Assembly (NCBI RefSeq): GCF_946187725.1
Contig: NZ_CAMHSK010000019.1
Coordinates: 1 to 45,611, forward strand
DNA length: 45,611 nt
Reading direction: 5' to 3'
From: an uncultured Treponema sp.
Lineage (GTDB): Bacteria; Spirochaetota; Spirochaetia; Treponematales; Treponemataceae
Both the position numbers and the translations under genes were made by a program. The first letter of the stretch is position 1, and every line of letters begins with the position of its first letter. Below the pieces are notes generated by a model. That model saw only the letters and a list, made by a program, of their open reading frames with translations. It had not been told where the DNA came from and did no database searches. Positions 24,661 to 30,856 of this stretch are shown here, piece by piece.

Positions 24661-25776
24661 ATGAAAATCAACTATCAGGAAATCACGGTTAAAGAACTTG
24701 CAGAAGGTTATCTTGAAGATAAGGAAACTAACGGCGTAGTCGGCTATTCGGGAAAACTTAACATCCGCCCAAAGTATCAGCGTGAATTCGTTTATGACGA
24801 TAAAAAAAGAAATTTGGTTATAGACAGTATCTTAAAAGATTATCCGCTTAATGTCTTTTACTGGGTTAAGAATTCCGACACGGATTTTGAAGTTTTGGAC
24901 GGACAGCAACGCTCTATCTCAATCTGCCAGTTTGTGCATAATTATTTTTCAATTACTATCGACACAGATAAAAAAACGCCGTTTTATTTTCACACTTTGC
25001 CAGCCGACTTGCAAGAAAAAATCTTGAATTACAAATTAACGGTTTATTGGTGTGAGGGCAATGACAGCGAAAAATTAGCGTGGTTTGACAGAATCAATGT
25101 ATCGGGCGAGCCGTTAAACGCACAGGAATTGTTAAACGCTACTTATTCGGGGACTTGGCTTACCGATGCAAAAAAGTATTTTTCAAGAAAAGGCGGCGCG
25201 GCTTACCAGTTAGGAAAAGACTTTTTAACGGGTTCGGAAATCAGACAGGATTATTTAGCGACCACGCTAAAATGGATTTCGGGCGGAGCTGATAAAGTCG
25301 GGCAGTTTATGGCAGACCACCAGCACGACCAAAACGCAAATAAACTTTGGACTTATTTTCAGAATGTCATAAACTGGATTCGCCTGACTTTTCCGAATTA
25401 CAGAAAAGAAATTATGAAGGGCGTGGAATGGGGCTTTTTATACAATCTTTATAAAGATAAAGAAGTTAATACGGAAAAACTGGAAGAAGAAATTAAACGC
25501 CTGATTGACGATGATGATGTCACAAATTTAAAAGGAATTTTCTTTTATCTTTTTGACAATGACGAAAGCCATTTATCAATCAGAAAATTTGACGATAAAA
25601 CAAAAAGAAAAGTTTTGGAAAGCCAAAACGGAAAATGCAAGAAATGCGGAAAAGCAATCACTTTTGAAGAAGCCGATGCAGACCACATAACGCCGTGGAG
25701 CAAGGGCGGACACACCACTATTGAAAATTGCCAAATTCTTTGCAAGTCTTGCAACCGCCGAAAAAGCGACAGTTAA
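24661..25776 (+). CDS. DUF262 (GmrS/ParB-like) plus HNH endonuclease
   Basis: A 371-residue fusion. The DUF262 domain (about 10-150) shows RPKYQREFVYDDKKRNLVIDS and the signature DGQQR (80-84), which in GmrSD-like and related defence proteins forms an NTPase/ParB-like core. A helical middle follows. The C-terminal HNH/zinc domain has Cys326/Cys329, Asp341-His342 (DADHITPWSKGG), Asn356 and Cys361/Cys364, so the metal-binding nuclease site looks intact. It overlaps no gene but follows the methyltransferase stop by 1 nt with an AAGGAAAAAG ribosome site inside the methylase end. It is likely the restriction or anti-phage effector. Whether it cuts unmodified or modified DNA is unknown. Confidence 0.88.
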   Translation: MKINYQEITVKELAEGYLEDKETNGVVGYSGKLNIRPKYQREFVYDDKKRNLVIDSILKDYPLNVFYWVKNSDTDFEVLDGQQRSISICQFVHNYFSITIDTDKKTPFYFHTLPADLQEKILNYKLTVYWCEGNDSEKLAWFDRINVSGEPLNAQELLNATYSGTWLTDAKKYFSRKGGAAYQLGKDFLTGSEIRQDYLATTLKWISGGADKVGQFMADHQHDQNANKLWTYFQNVINWIRLTFPNYRKEIMKGVEWGFLYNLYKDKEVNTEKLEEEIKRLIDDDDVTNLKGIFFYLFDNDESHLSIRKFDDKTKRKVLESQNGKCKKCGKAITFEEADADHITPWSKGGHTTIENCQILCKSCNRRKSDS

Positions 25777-25839
25777 AACACGCCCCGAAAGCAAATGCAA
25801 AAAAATATTTTTTTTATAAGGAAACTACGGGCGAAACTA

Positions 25840-25874
25840 AATAATAAAATCAAAATTCAGGAGATTTTATTATT
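25840..25874 (+). promoter_or_regulatory. A/U hairpin holding a Shine-Dalgarno in its loop
   Basis: A perfect 12-bp inverted repeat AATAATAAAATC / GATTTTATTATT (25840-25851 and 25863-25874) with an 11-nt loop. The ribosome site AGGAGA (25859-25864) straddles the loop and the first stem bases, and the 3' arm ends at the base before ATG 25875. The nearly pure A/U stem could act as a translational or temperature switch. Confidence 0.6.
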
Positions 25875-26129
25875 ATGGTTTTTACTGGCGTAGGCAGATT
25901 AGACACAAAACAGTTTGGCTGGATTTATTTTGCAAATGAATTCCGCGAGCAGTTTAAGAAGATGCCGACTACTTTAATTTTCAGGGTTGATGACATCCCC
26001 TATTTATGCTTTTGCTATGCTAACGGCTGGATTAAAAAAGATTTTGCAGAATACAAAAACGGCAAAATTGAAGTTCGGCGTTATGCATGCGATTACAACA
26101 AAATTATAGATTTTATCGGCAAAAAATAA
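25875..26129 (+). CDS. Small protein of unknown function (84 residues)
   Basis: I do not recognise this protein. It is basic and aromatic (MVFTGVGRLDTKQFGWIYF at the start; FCYANGWIKKDF in the middle; a C-terminal DYNKIIDFIGKK) with no membrane helix or signal peptide. Its pattern of beta-strands with Trp/Tyr could be a small DNA-binding or regulatory fold, but no known motif is seen. It follows the DUF262-HNH gene by about 100 nt. Its start is clear because ATG 25875 directly abuts a hairpin that displays an AGGAGA site. It could be a regulator, immunity factor or excisionase. Confidence 0.7.
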   Translation: MVFTGVGRLDTKQFGWIYFANEFREQFKKMPTTLIFRVDDIPYLCFCYANGWIKKDFAEYKNGKIEVRRYACDYNKIIDFIGKK

Positions 26130-26188
26130 TTTTACGGGGCTTTTTTGAAATTGAATTGCTTTTACTAAATTATTGTATCAATCATAAA

Positions 26189-26235
26189 AACTTGCTTTTG
26201 CTTTTTGCTTGCCAGCGCTGGGCATTTAGCAAGTT
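26189..26235 (+). promoter_or_regulatory. Palindromic operator or origin-like cluster before the rep-like gene
   Basis: An outer inverted repeat AACTTGC (26189-26195) / GCAAGTT (26229-26235) encloses a perfect 10-bp palindrome CCAGCGCTGG (26212-26221), with TTGCTT direct repeats at 26192 and 26206 and another at about 26155. It ends 20 nt before the rep-like ATG. This could be the protein's operator, the element's replication origin, or both. Confidence 0.45.
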
Positions 26236-26255
26236 AAAAAGCGGAGGCAATTTTT

Positions 26256-27710
26256 ATGGATTTTAATTTTTTAGAAGCATTAAACAATTTATCAAATGAA
26301 ACGGAAAATGAATTCAAAAATCATTTTTACGCCCACTATTCACACGAACTTATAACAAGCAAAATTCAGGAATTATTAAGCGTATCTTTTCCCAAAGATT
26401 TAGACCGTTATTTTAAGGGTTATTTTTCAACGGCAAGAAAGATGCAGAAACTTGTTGAAAAACTTTATCATTTTGCCCCGAAAAAAATAAATCAGCCGTT
26501 TTACATTTCACAAGATTACTGGGCGCAGAAATTACACATAAAGCAACAGACTTTAAGCGATTACATAAAGCGATTAAAAGTTTTAGGCGTTTTAATCTGC
26601 CTTGACGAAAAAAGCACTTTTGAATCAGAATCTACAAAAGAACTGTATGATTATTGTTATGATTTTCAGGGCTATTGTAAGTATTATTTATGTTATAAAG
26701 ATAGATGTAAGGCATTATTAGATTATTGTAATGGTAAGATTGATAAAGATAGTAAGATTGAATTAGAAATCAATGATAAGCAATGTATCATTAACACCGA
26801 AATTCTACCAAAGAAATTTGACTATGAAAAAAAGTATTTTGGCATAAACAGAATTCAGATGTTAAACGCTATGGCAGAATTAAATAAAGAATTGCCTGAC
26901 TATGAAAAAATGACCCTAAACAACGGAAAAGAATTCAGCCGTATCTACAGCCCGTTTTGCTCGTTGCCGACAGAAAAACATTTTTCAGAAAAAAGACTGG
27001 AATTAGAAAAACAGTATCACGACACATTTACACGGGAAATTTATCTTGAATCGTTTAATAAAGAATTTCAATCCTGGGACCGAAAAGCCAGCGTCCCGTT
27101 TATTACGCGGCTTGTAAATTACGGCATAATCACGCCAAACGACTATGACTTATACACGGACTTAAACGGCGAAGAATTCAAAAGCAAAGAAGAACGGGAA
27201 GCGTTTAAATCGTTTTTTATGCGCTTGTATTTTTGCAAGTCAAAAAAGCAATGTATCTCACAAGCAATTTATAGTTGGAATGAATGGTTTTATGGCGTTC
27301 AGACAAAAAAAGGATTTAAACACGCTACGCTTTATAACTGGTTACAAGAAACGGGCGACATAAAGATTGATGACAGGCATAAAAACAATTTAACAAAAGC
27401 CCGTGCAATCTTTTTTCTCTGCATAAAGCCGTATTTTGATAAAAATAAAGATTGCACCAAAGAAAAGCAAGCGCAGCTTATAGAAAACTATGTTAATGCA
27501 AAATACGACAACATTGAAAAAGTTTTAGGCAAAAGATTAGGAAGTGAAGTTTTTATGTATGAATCGGCGCTTTATCTGCAAGTAAGGATTAAAGCGCACG
27601 AAAAAAACATTGACATAAAGCAATGTTATGACGGTTTTTATTTTGATAAGAATGTTAATTTTGATGTTATGCAAGAAATTGAAAGCATAATCAAAAATCA
27701 AAATCCTTGA
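26256..27710 (+). CDS. Winged-helix replication-like protein of the element
   Basis: A 484-residue protein. Residues 83-118 (YISQDYWAQKLHIKQQ... then DYIKRLKVLGVL) form a clear winged helix-turn-helix, as in plasmid/satellite initiators. The C-terminal two thirds have a scaffold with SRIYSPFCSLP (228-238), WDRKASVPF (274-282), R314-x3-K318 in REAFKSFFMRLYF, and FMYESALYL (433-441). This spacing resembles motifs A (D..S.P), B (RxxxK) and C (HDS-like) of divergent family-A-polymerase-like proteins of plasmids, but several catalytic positions differ. A GGAGG ribosome site lies 8 nt before ATG. No other replication gene exists in the element. The polymerase link is a hypothesis. Confidence 0.55.
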   Translation: MDFNFLEALNNLSNETENEFKNHFYAHYSHELITSKIQELLSVSFPKDLDRYFKGYFSTARKMQKLVEKLYHFAPKKINQPFYISQDYWAQKLHIKQQTLSDYIKRLKVLGVLICLDEKSTFESESTKELYDYCYDFQGYCKYYLCYKDRCKALLDYCNGKIDKDSKIELEINDKQCIINTEILPKKFDYEKKYFGINRIQMLNAMAELNKELPDYEKMTLNNGKEFSRIYSPFCSLPTEKHFSEKRLELEKQYHDTFTREIYLESFNKEFQSWDRKASVPFITRLVNYGIITPNDYDLYTDLNGEEFKSKEEREAFKSFFMRLYFCKSKKQCISQAIYSWNEWFYGVQTKKGFKHATLYNWLQETGDIKIDDRHKNNLTKARAIFFLCIKPYFDKNKDCTKEKQAQLIENYVNAKYDNIEKVLGKRLGSEVFMYESALYLQVRIKAHEKNIDIKQCYDGFYFDKNVNFDVMQEIESIIKNQNP

Positions 27711-27799
27711 AGCCGTGAAGCCCCGTAAAACGCCGCTTGACAACGGACCGCGCCCACAGTAGTATTTAAATGTAAGAACTTAATCGTAAGTATGGGTAA

Positions 27800-27826
27800 T
27801 TTTACTTACCAATTTACTTACTACTG
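27800..27826 (-). repeat. Right arm-type integrase-site candidates
   Basis: TTTTACTTACCA (27800-27811), 3 nt, then TACTTACTACTG (27815-27826) are the exact inverted copies of the two left-end 12-mers. An additional CGTAAGTATGGGTAA lies at 27785-27799, and ATGTAAGAACTTA (27770-27782) is the inverted partner of 21852-21864. Confidence 0.7.
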
Positions 27827-27872
27827 AATTATAATTCTTTATAAAATAAAGAGTTAGGCATAAGCAGTTTGA

Positions 27873-27892
27873 TTCGACTCCCTTCTGCCGCT
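27873..27892 (+). repeat. attR core
   Basis: A second, truncated copy of the tRNA-Gly 3' end, identical over 20 bp to 21796-21815. No upstream tRNA sequence is present, so it marks the element's right boundary. Confidence 0.92.
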
Positions 27893-27893
27893 G

Positions 27894-27930
27894 AAAAGCT
27901 TCTAAGAATTATCTTGGAAGCTTTTTTTTA
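27894..27930 (+). terminator. Original tRNA-operon terminator, displaced by the element
   Basis: Stem AAAAGCTTC/GAAGCTTTT (27894-27902 and 27917-27925) followed by a run of T. It begins 1 nt after attR, where the tRNA-Gly transcript would have ended before integration. Confidence 0.85.
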
Positions 27931-27931
27931 T

Positions 27932-27960
27932 TTGCTATACTACATTTTTTAGTTTATAAT
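27932..27960 (+). promoter_or_regulatory. Promoter of the downstream unknown gene
   Basis: TTGCTA (27932-27937), a 17-bp spacer and consensus TATAAT (27955-27960). The leader to ATG 27979 is about 12 nt and has no Shine-Dalgarno. Confidence 0.65.
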
Positions 27961-27978
27961 AACTTCGCGAATATATTT

Positions 27979-28344
27979 ATGGAACTGACAAACTCCGTCG
28001 AAGGCGACATTGAATTTGCTCTCTACACTGCAATCCGTGATACGATTTCTGCAAATATTGACGCAGAAATTGCAGCGAAGCCTGATGTTCCACTTCCTTT
28101 TCCAAAAGAAGAACTTATCGATAAAATCTTGCAGAAAAATTTTGACCAGCTTGAAGAAAGTGTTTACAAAACACTGGGGCCGAACGGAACCATTTACCTT
28201 ACCGGCACATGGCTTATGCGCCCTCTTTTATATGAGGGAAAAATGATTTCAACTATGGATTATCTGAAAAAATGTGTAGACACATCGAATATCGTCTTTC
28301 TACCCCAAAAAGACGGTGCCGAACTGAGAAAAGAAATCTGGTAG
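27979..28344 (+). CDS. Conserved-looking protein of unknown function (121 residues)
   Basis: A soluble, acidic protein that I do not recognise. It has a helical N-terminal half (VEGDIEFALYTAIRDTISANIDAE, split by no breaks) and a C-terminal part with GTIYLTGTWLMRPLLYEG and VFLPQKDGAELRKEIW. No signal peptide, membrane segment or catalytic motif is seen. It is a chromosomal gene between the displaced tRNA terminator and a bidirectional terminator, with a good -10 box of its own, so it is monocistronic and likely expressed. It is not part of the element, as it lies outside attR. Confidence 0.75.
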   Translation: MELTNSVEGDIEFALYTAIRDTISANIDAEIAAKPDVPLPFPKEELIDKILQKNFDQLEESVYKTLGPNGTIYLTGTWLMRPLLYEGKMISTMDYLKKCVDTSNIVFLPQKDGAELRKEIW

Positions 28345-28351
28345 GAAATTC

Positions 28352-28390
28352 AGCAAAGCCGCCTGTTCAGGCACGAAGGACGGCTTTGCT
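28352..28390. terminator. Bidirectional terminator between convergent genes
   Basis: A perfect 10-bp stem AGCAAAGCCG/CGGCTTTGCT (28352-28361 and 28381-28390). On the plus strand it is followed by TATTTTTC, and on the minus strand by a weak tail. It touches the last base of the cmk stop codon. Confidence 0.75.
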
Positions 28391-28938
28391 TATTTTTCAA
28401 TGAAGCCTTTCTTTTCAAGGTACCCAAGAATCATTTCAACAATCATCTCAGGAGTTCTTGTAGCTGTATCGATTTTAAGATCCGCAAATTCATATTCGCT
28501 GTTGTCAATCTGATAAAGCTTCATATATCGGGCTGAATCTTCACGATCGCGCATGGCAGTAAAGTCTTTTATCTGCTGCAAATCGCCACCTTCACGATTA
28601 AGGATTCTTTTTGCACGAGTGTCATCACTTGCAATAAGATAGACTTTAACATCAGCTTCTTTAAGCATCCAGATGGCAAGACGGCTGCCCAAAACGCATG
28701 ATTCTTCCTGCGCAAGAGCAACCTGATGCGTGTCGACATAAACATCATAGCTGTCGTCAGTCTTTGCATTTTCAATGACCTGTGCAAGAGTCAGGCCTTT
28801 TTCAGCGGCAAGCTGACGGAAAGTATAGTTAATCAATTTTATTCCGAGTTTTTCTGCCAGCATAGTTGAAACAGTAGTATTTCCGCAGCCAGATTTTCCA
28901 GAAATCGCAACCCTAAGTTCTTTTTTTAATTTATACAT
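28390..28938 (-). CDS. cmk: Cytidylate kinase-like protein (archaeal/short type)
   Basis: A 182-residue P-loop kinase of the Cytidylate_kin2 type, which phosphorylates (d)CMP. The P-loop is ISGKSGCGNTTVSTMLAEKLG (residues 12-32, quoted in part as SGKSGCGNTT). A CVLGSRLAIWML segment and a LID with R-rich RAKRILNREGGD follow, then RDREDSARYMKLYQID. It is shorter than the E. coli enzyme, as in archaea and many spirochaetes. A GGAGGATGA ribosome site precedes ATG 28938. It follows yicC with a small CACGGC/GCCGTG hairpin (28953-28970) in the gap, so the two are probably one operon. Confidence 0.85.
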   Translation of the reverse strand: MYKLKKELRVAISGKSGCGNTTVSTMLAEKLGIKLINYTFRQLAAEKGLTLAQVIENAKTDDSYDVYVDTHQVALAQEESCVLGSRLAIWMLKEADVKVYLIASDDTRAKRILNREGGDLQQIKDFTAMRDREDSARYMKLYQIDNSEYEFADLKIDTATRTPEMIVEMILGYLEKKGFIEK

Positions 28939-28985
28939 TCATCCTCCAAATGCACGGCATGGAAGCCGTGTAATTCAGCTTTCAT

Positions 28986-29855
28986 TTACTCTACATTTTT
29001 GCTTTGTTCCCGGATATTTTCAAGTGCATCCTTGGCATTGATTACCATGGCACCGACTTCCGTGAACTGATTTTTGCTGCCGATTGTGTTTATTTCACGA
29101 TTGGCTTCCTGACATATAAAGTCAATCCTCTTTCCAGGAATCGGATTATCAGAAAATTCCTTTCGGAGAGCCGCAAGATGACTGTGCAGGCGAATGATTT
29201 CTTCATTGATAGTGTATTTTACCATCATTGCGGCAACTTCGGTCATTATACGGTTTTCGTCAACGCTGTCACCAAGAAGCTCCTTAAAGCGTGACGAAAT
29301 CTGTTCCTTGAATTTCTGCTCCATTTTGGGCTGCCACTGCTTAAAGAAAGAGGCGCACTCATCAAGGAGATCAAGTTTTGAAAGCAAGTCTTTTTTTAGA
29401 TTTTCGCCCTCTCGTTTACGGTCACAAATAAACTGCTCGAAGACTTCGGTAAAAATGCCTTCGATTTTCTTCCAATATGACTCTGCATCATATTCATGAG
29501 TTATGTTCAGGACACCTTCCTGAGAAACAATAAGGCTCAAAGGGATGTCCTCTGCTTTTTTACCAAGCGAAACTGCAATTTGGGATATTGCATCAGCGTA
29601 CATCTTTGCCGCCTGAGAATCCACAGAAACTTTTGCATTTGAATTCAAATCTTTTACACGGATAGTTACATCAACTTTTCCACGGACAATTTTATCGGAA
29701 ACGATTTTTCTGACTTTCTGCTCAAGAGAATTCAAGTAGTATGGAAGATTTATGTTCAAATCAAGAAAACGGTTGTTAACTGACTTAATCTCTACACTGA
29801 TTTGACTGTCTTCAACAATGGCTTCTTTAAAGCCGTAACCTGTCATGCTGTTCAT
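28986..29855 (-). CDS. yicC: YicC/YloC-family endoribonuclease
   Basis: A 289-residue protein starting MNSMTGYGF, the family's hallmark, followed by VEIKSVNNRFLDLNINLP and a C-terminal domain with GKRIDFICQEANREINTIGSK. YicC proteins are RNases that degrade or process certain RNAs. The full length and both conserved ends are present. It precedes cmk. ATG 29855 has no Shine-Dalgarno; its -10 box ends 7 nt upstream, so its mRNA is likely leaderless. Confidence 0.93.
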   Translation of the reverse strand: MNSMTGYGFKEAIVEDSQISVEIKSVNNRFLDLNINLPYYLNSLEQKVRKIVSDKIVRGKVDVTIRVKDLNSNAKVSVDSQAAKMYADAISQIAVSLGKKAEDIPLSLIVSQEGVLNITHEYDAESYWKKIEGIFTEVFEQFICDRKREGENLKKDLLSKLDLLDECASFFKQWQPKMEQKFKEQISSRFKELLGDSVDENRIMTEVAAMMVKYTINEEIIRLHSHLAALRKEFSDNPIPGKRIDFICQEANREINTIGSKNQFTEVGAMVINAKDALENIREQSKNVE

Positions 29856-29861
29856 CAGCTA

Positions 29862-29890
29862 AATATAGCATGAAAAAGAAAGTTTTTCAA
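29862..29890 (-). promoter_or_regulatory. Promoter of yicC placed for a leaderless mRNA
   Basis: On the minus strand TTGAAA (29890-29885), a 17-bp spacer and TATATT (29867-29862) lie 6 nt before ATG 29855. There is no room for a ribosome site. Confidence 0.7.
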
Positions 29891-29892
29891 TT

Positions 29893-30855
29893 TTAAAACA
29901 AATCACAGATTCGCCCGAAAGTCCATGCCGAAACCTCATAGACCGCATTTTCTGAATAAAAGGCAAAGGAATTTTCCTGACCGTCAATTTGCGAAGGAAT
30001 AACGCTCTTTGTGTAAAAATATGACTCCTGCTCCTCCTCGCCCATTCCATTTTTAACTTCATAGAAATCAAGGCGGGAAATCCTTCCGTTACCAGAATAA
30101 ACGCTTAAAACGGAGATTTTTTTTGCAGAAGAAGGAATCATGTCCACGATTTTTCCATGACGCAGTTCGAGCAGATAAGCAGATTTTTTTTGAAAGTCCC
30201 CGGATTTTTCATCAATTTTTTTTGTTTCAGGCAGTTTTTCGTTCTCGGAAAGAATTTCAAAGCCTATTTGAACAGGATTTTCGGCTTCAGCAAAGATTTT
30301 TCCTTCAGCCCAATAGTCTAACTCCGTATTCAGATACTGATGGAAATCATTTTCGCACTCATAAACCACATTCGACTTATGTGAACGAAGATAAATTCTG
30401 TTTTTAAGCGCATCCTCTGCCCCAAAATATATCTTTGAGACAGGTTCCTCTCCAGAAGCATAAAACGAAACCACAATAGAAGAACTTTCATCAGTCAAAA
30501 ATTTTTCCGCATCTGAAGATTTTTGTGAGAGCCTGTAAAATTTTCTGATTTTGACGGCATTTTCAAGCAACGATGAAATGAGTTTAGAATTCGCAAGACA
30601 AGTGATTTTTGAATCCATGTCAGAAAGAAGATAAAAATCTCCGTGCCGCGTCATTTCAAGCAGTTCGTCAGTTGAATCAGCATTTTTCCTTGAAATTACG
30701 ATTTTTCGGACCTCATTACGGTATTTTTGATTTAGGACAGCTGATTCCTCTGCTTTCTGAGAATTTGCCCTTTCAGGTGAAAAAACAAGGGAAAGCGCAA
30801 AAAGAATAATCGAGACGGGAAGTATTTTTAAAAGAATGCAATCAATTTTTTTCAT
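29893..30855 (-). CDS. DUF4340-like protein of the Gld-type ABC operon
   Basis: A protein of 320 residues with one N-terminal membrane helix (about 10-27) and an extracytoplasmic domain. It holds two repeated-looking segments of the DUF4340 kind (RNEVRKIVISRKN..GDFYLLSD; GKIVDMIPSSAKKISVLS). Proteins of this family sit at the end of Gld-like ABC operons in many bacteria. ATG 30855 is chosen because it follows the permease stop by 1 nt; a start at 30879 would lie inside that gene. Function is unknown; substrate-domain or assembly roles are guesses. Confidence 0.7.
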   Translation of the reverse strand: MKKIDCILLKILPVSIILFALSLVFSPERANSQKAEESAVLNQKYRNEVRKIVISRKNADSTDELLEMTRHGDFYLLSDMDSKITCLANSKLISSLLENAVKIRKFYRLSQKSSDAEKFLTDESSSIVVSFYASGEEPVSKIYFGAEDALKNRIYLRSHKSNVVYECENDFHQYLNTELDYWAEGKIFAEAENPVQIGFEILSENEKLPETKKIDEKSGDFQKKSAYLLELRHGKIVDMIPSSAKKISVLSVYSGNGRISRLDFYEVKNGMGEEEQESYFYTKSVIPSQIDGQENSFAFYSENAVYEVSAWTFGRICDLF

Positions 30856-30856
30856 A

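Larger units (their letters stand above)
21796..27892 (+). mobile_element. 6.1-kb integrative element in tRNA-Gly
   Basis: The segment is bounded by a 20-bp direct repeat of the tRNA-Gly 3' end (21796-21815 and 27873-27892). It starts with a tyrosine-recombinase gene reading away from the tRNA and ends with a second copy of the tRNA end followed by the tRNA's original terminator. All five genes are on the plus strand: integrase, EcoRI-type methyltransferase, DUF262-HNH nuclease, 84-residue unknown, and a winged-helix replication-like protein. No relaxase, conjugation, capsid, terminase or portal gene is seen, so transfer would need a helper. Phage satellite or mobilisable mini-island are both possible. 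Confidence 0.9.

Noticed and set aside
22107..27179. Enrichment of GAATTC in the element as evidence for EcoRI specificity
   Set aside because: GAATTC is also frequent in the flanking chromosome, because Glu-Phe and Asn-Ser codon pairs in A/T-rich genes create it; it says nothing firm on specificity.
21987..27710. CRISPR array, retron, or diversity-generating system in the mobile element
   Set aside because: No spaced direct-repeat array and no reverse-transcriptase motif was found; the element's repeats are two mirror sets at its ends.
28953..28970. CACGGC/GCCGTG hairpin between yicC and cmk as a terminator
   Set aside because: No T-tract on either strand and the genes are likely co-transcribed, so it is at most an intercistronic stability hairpin.
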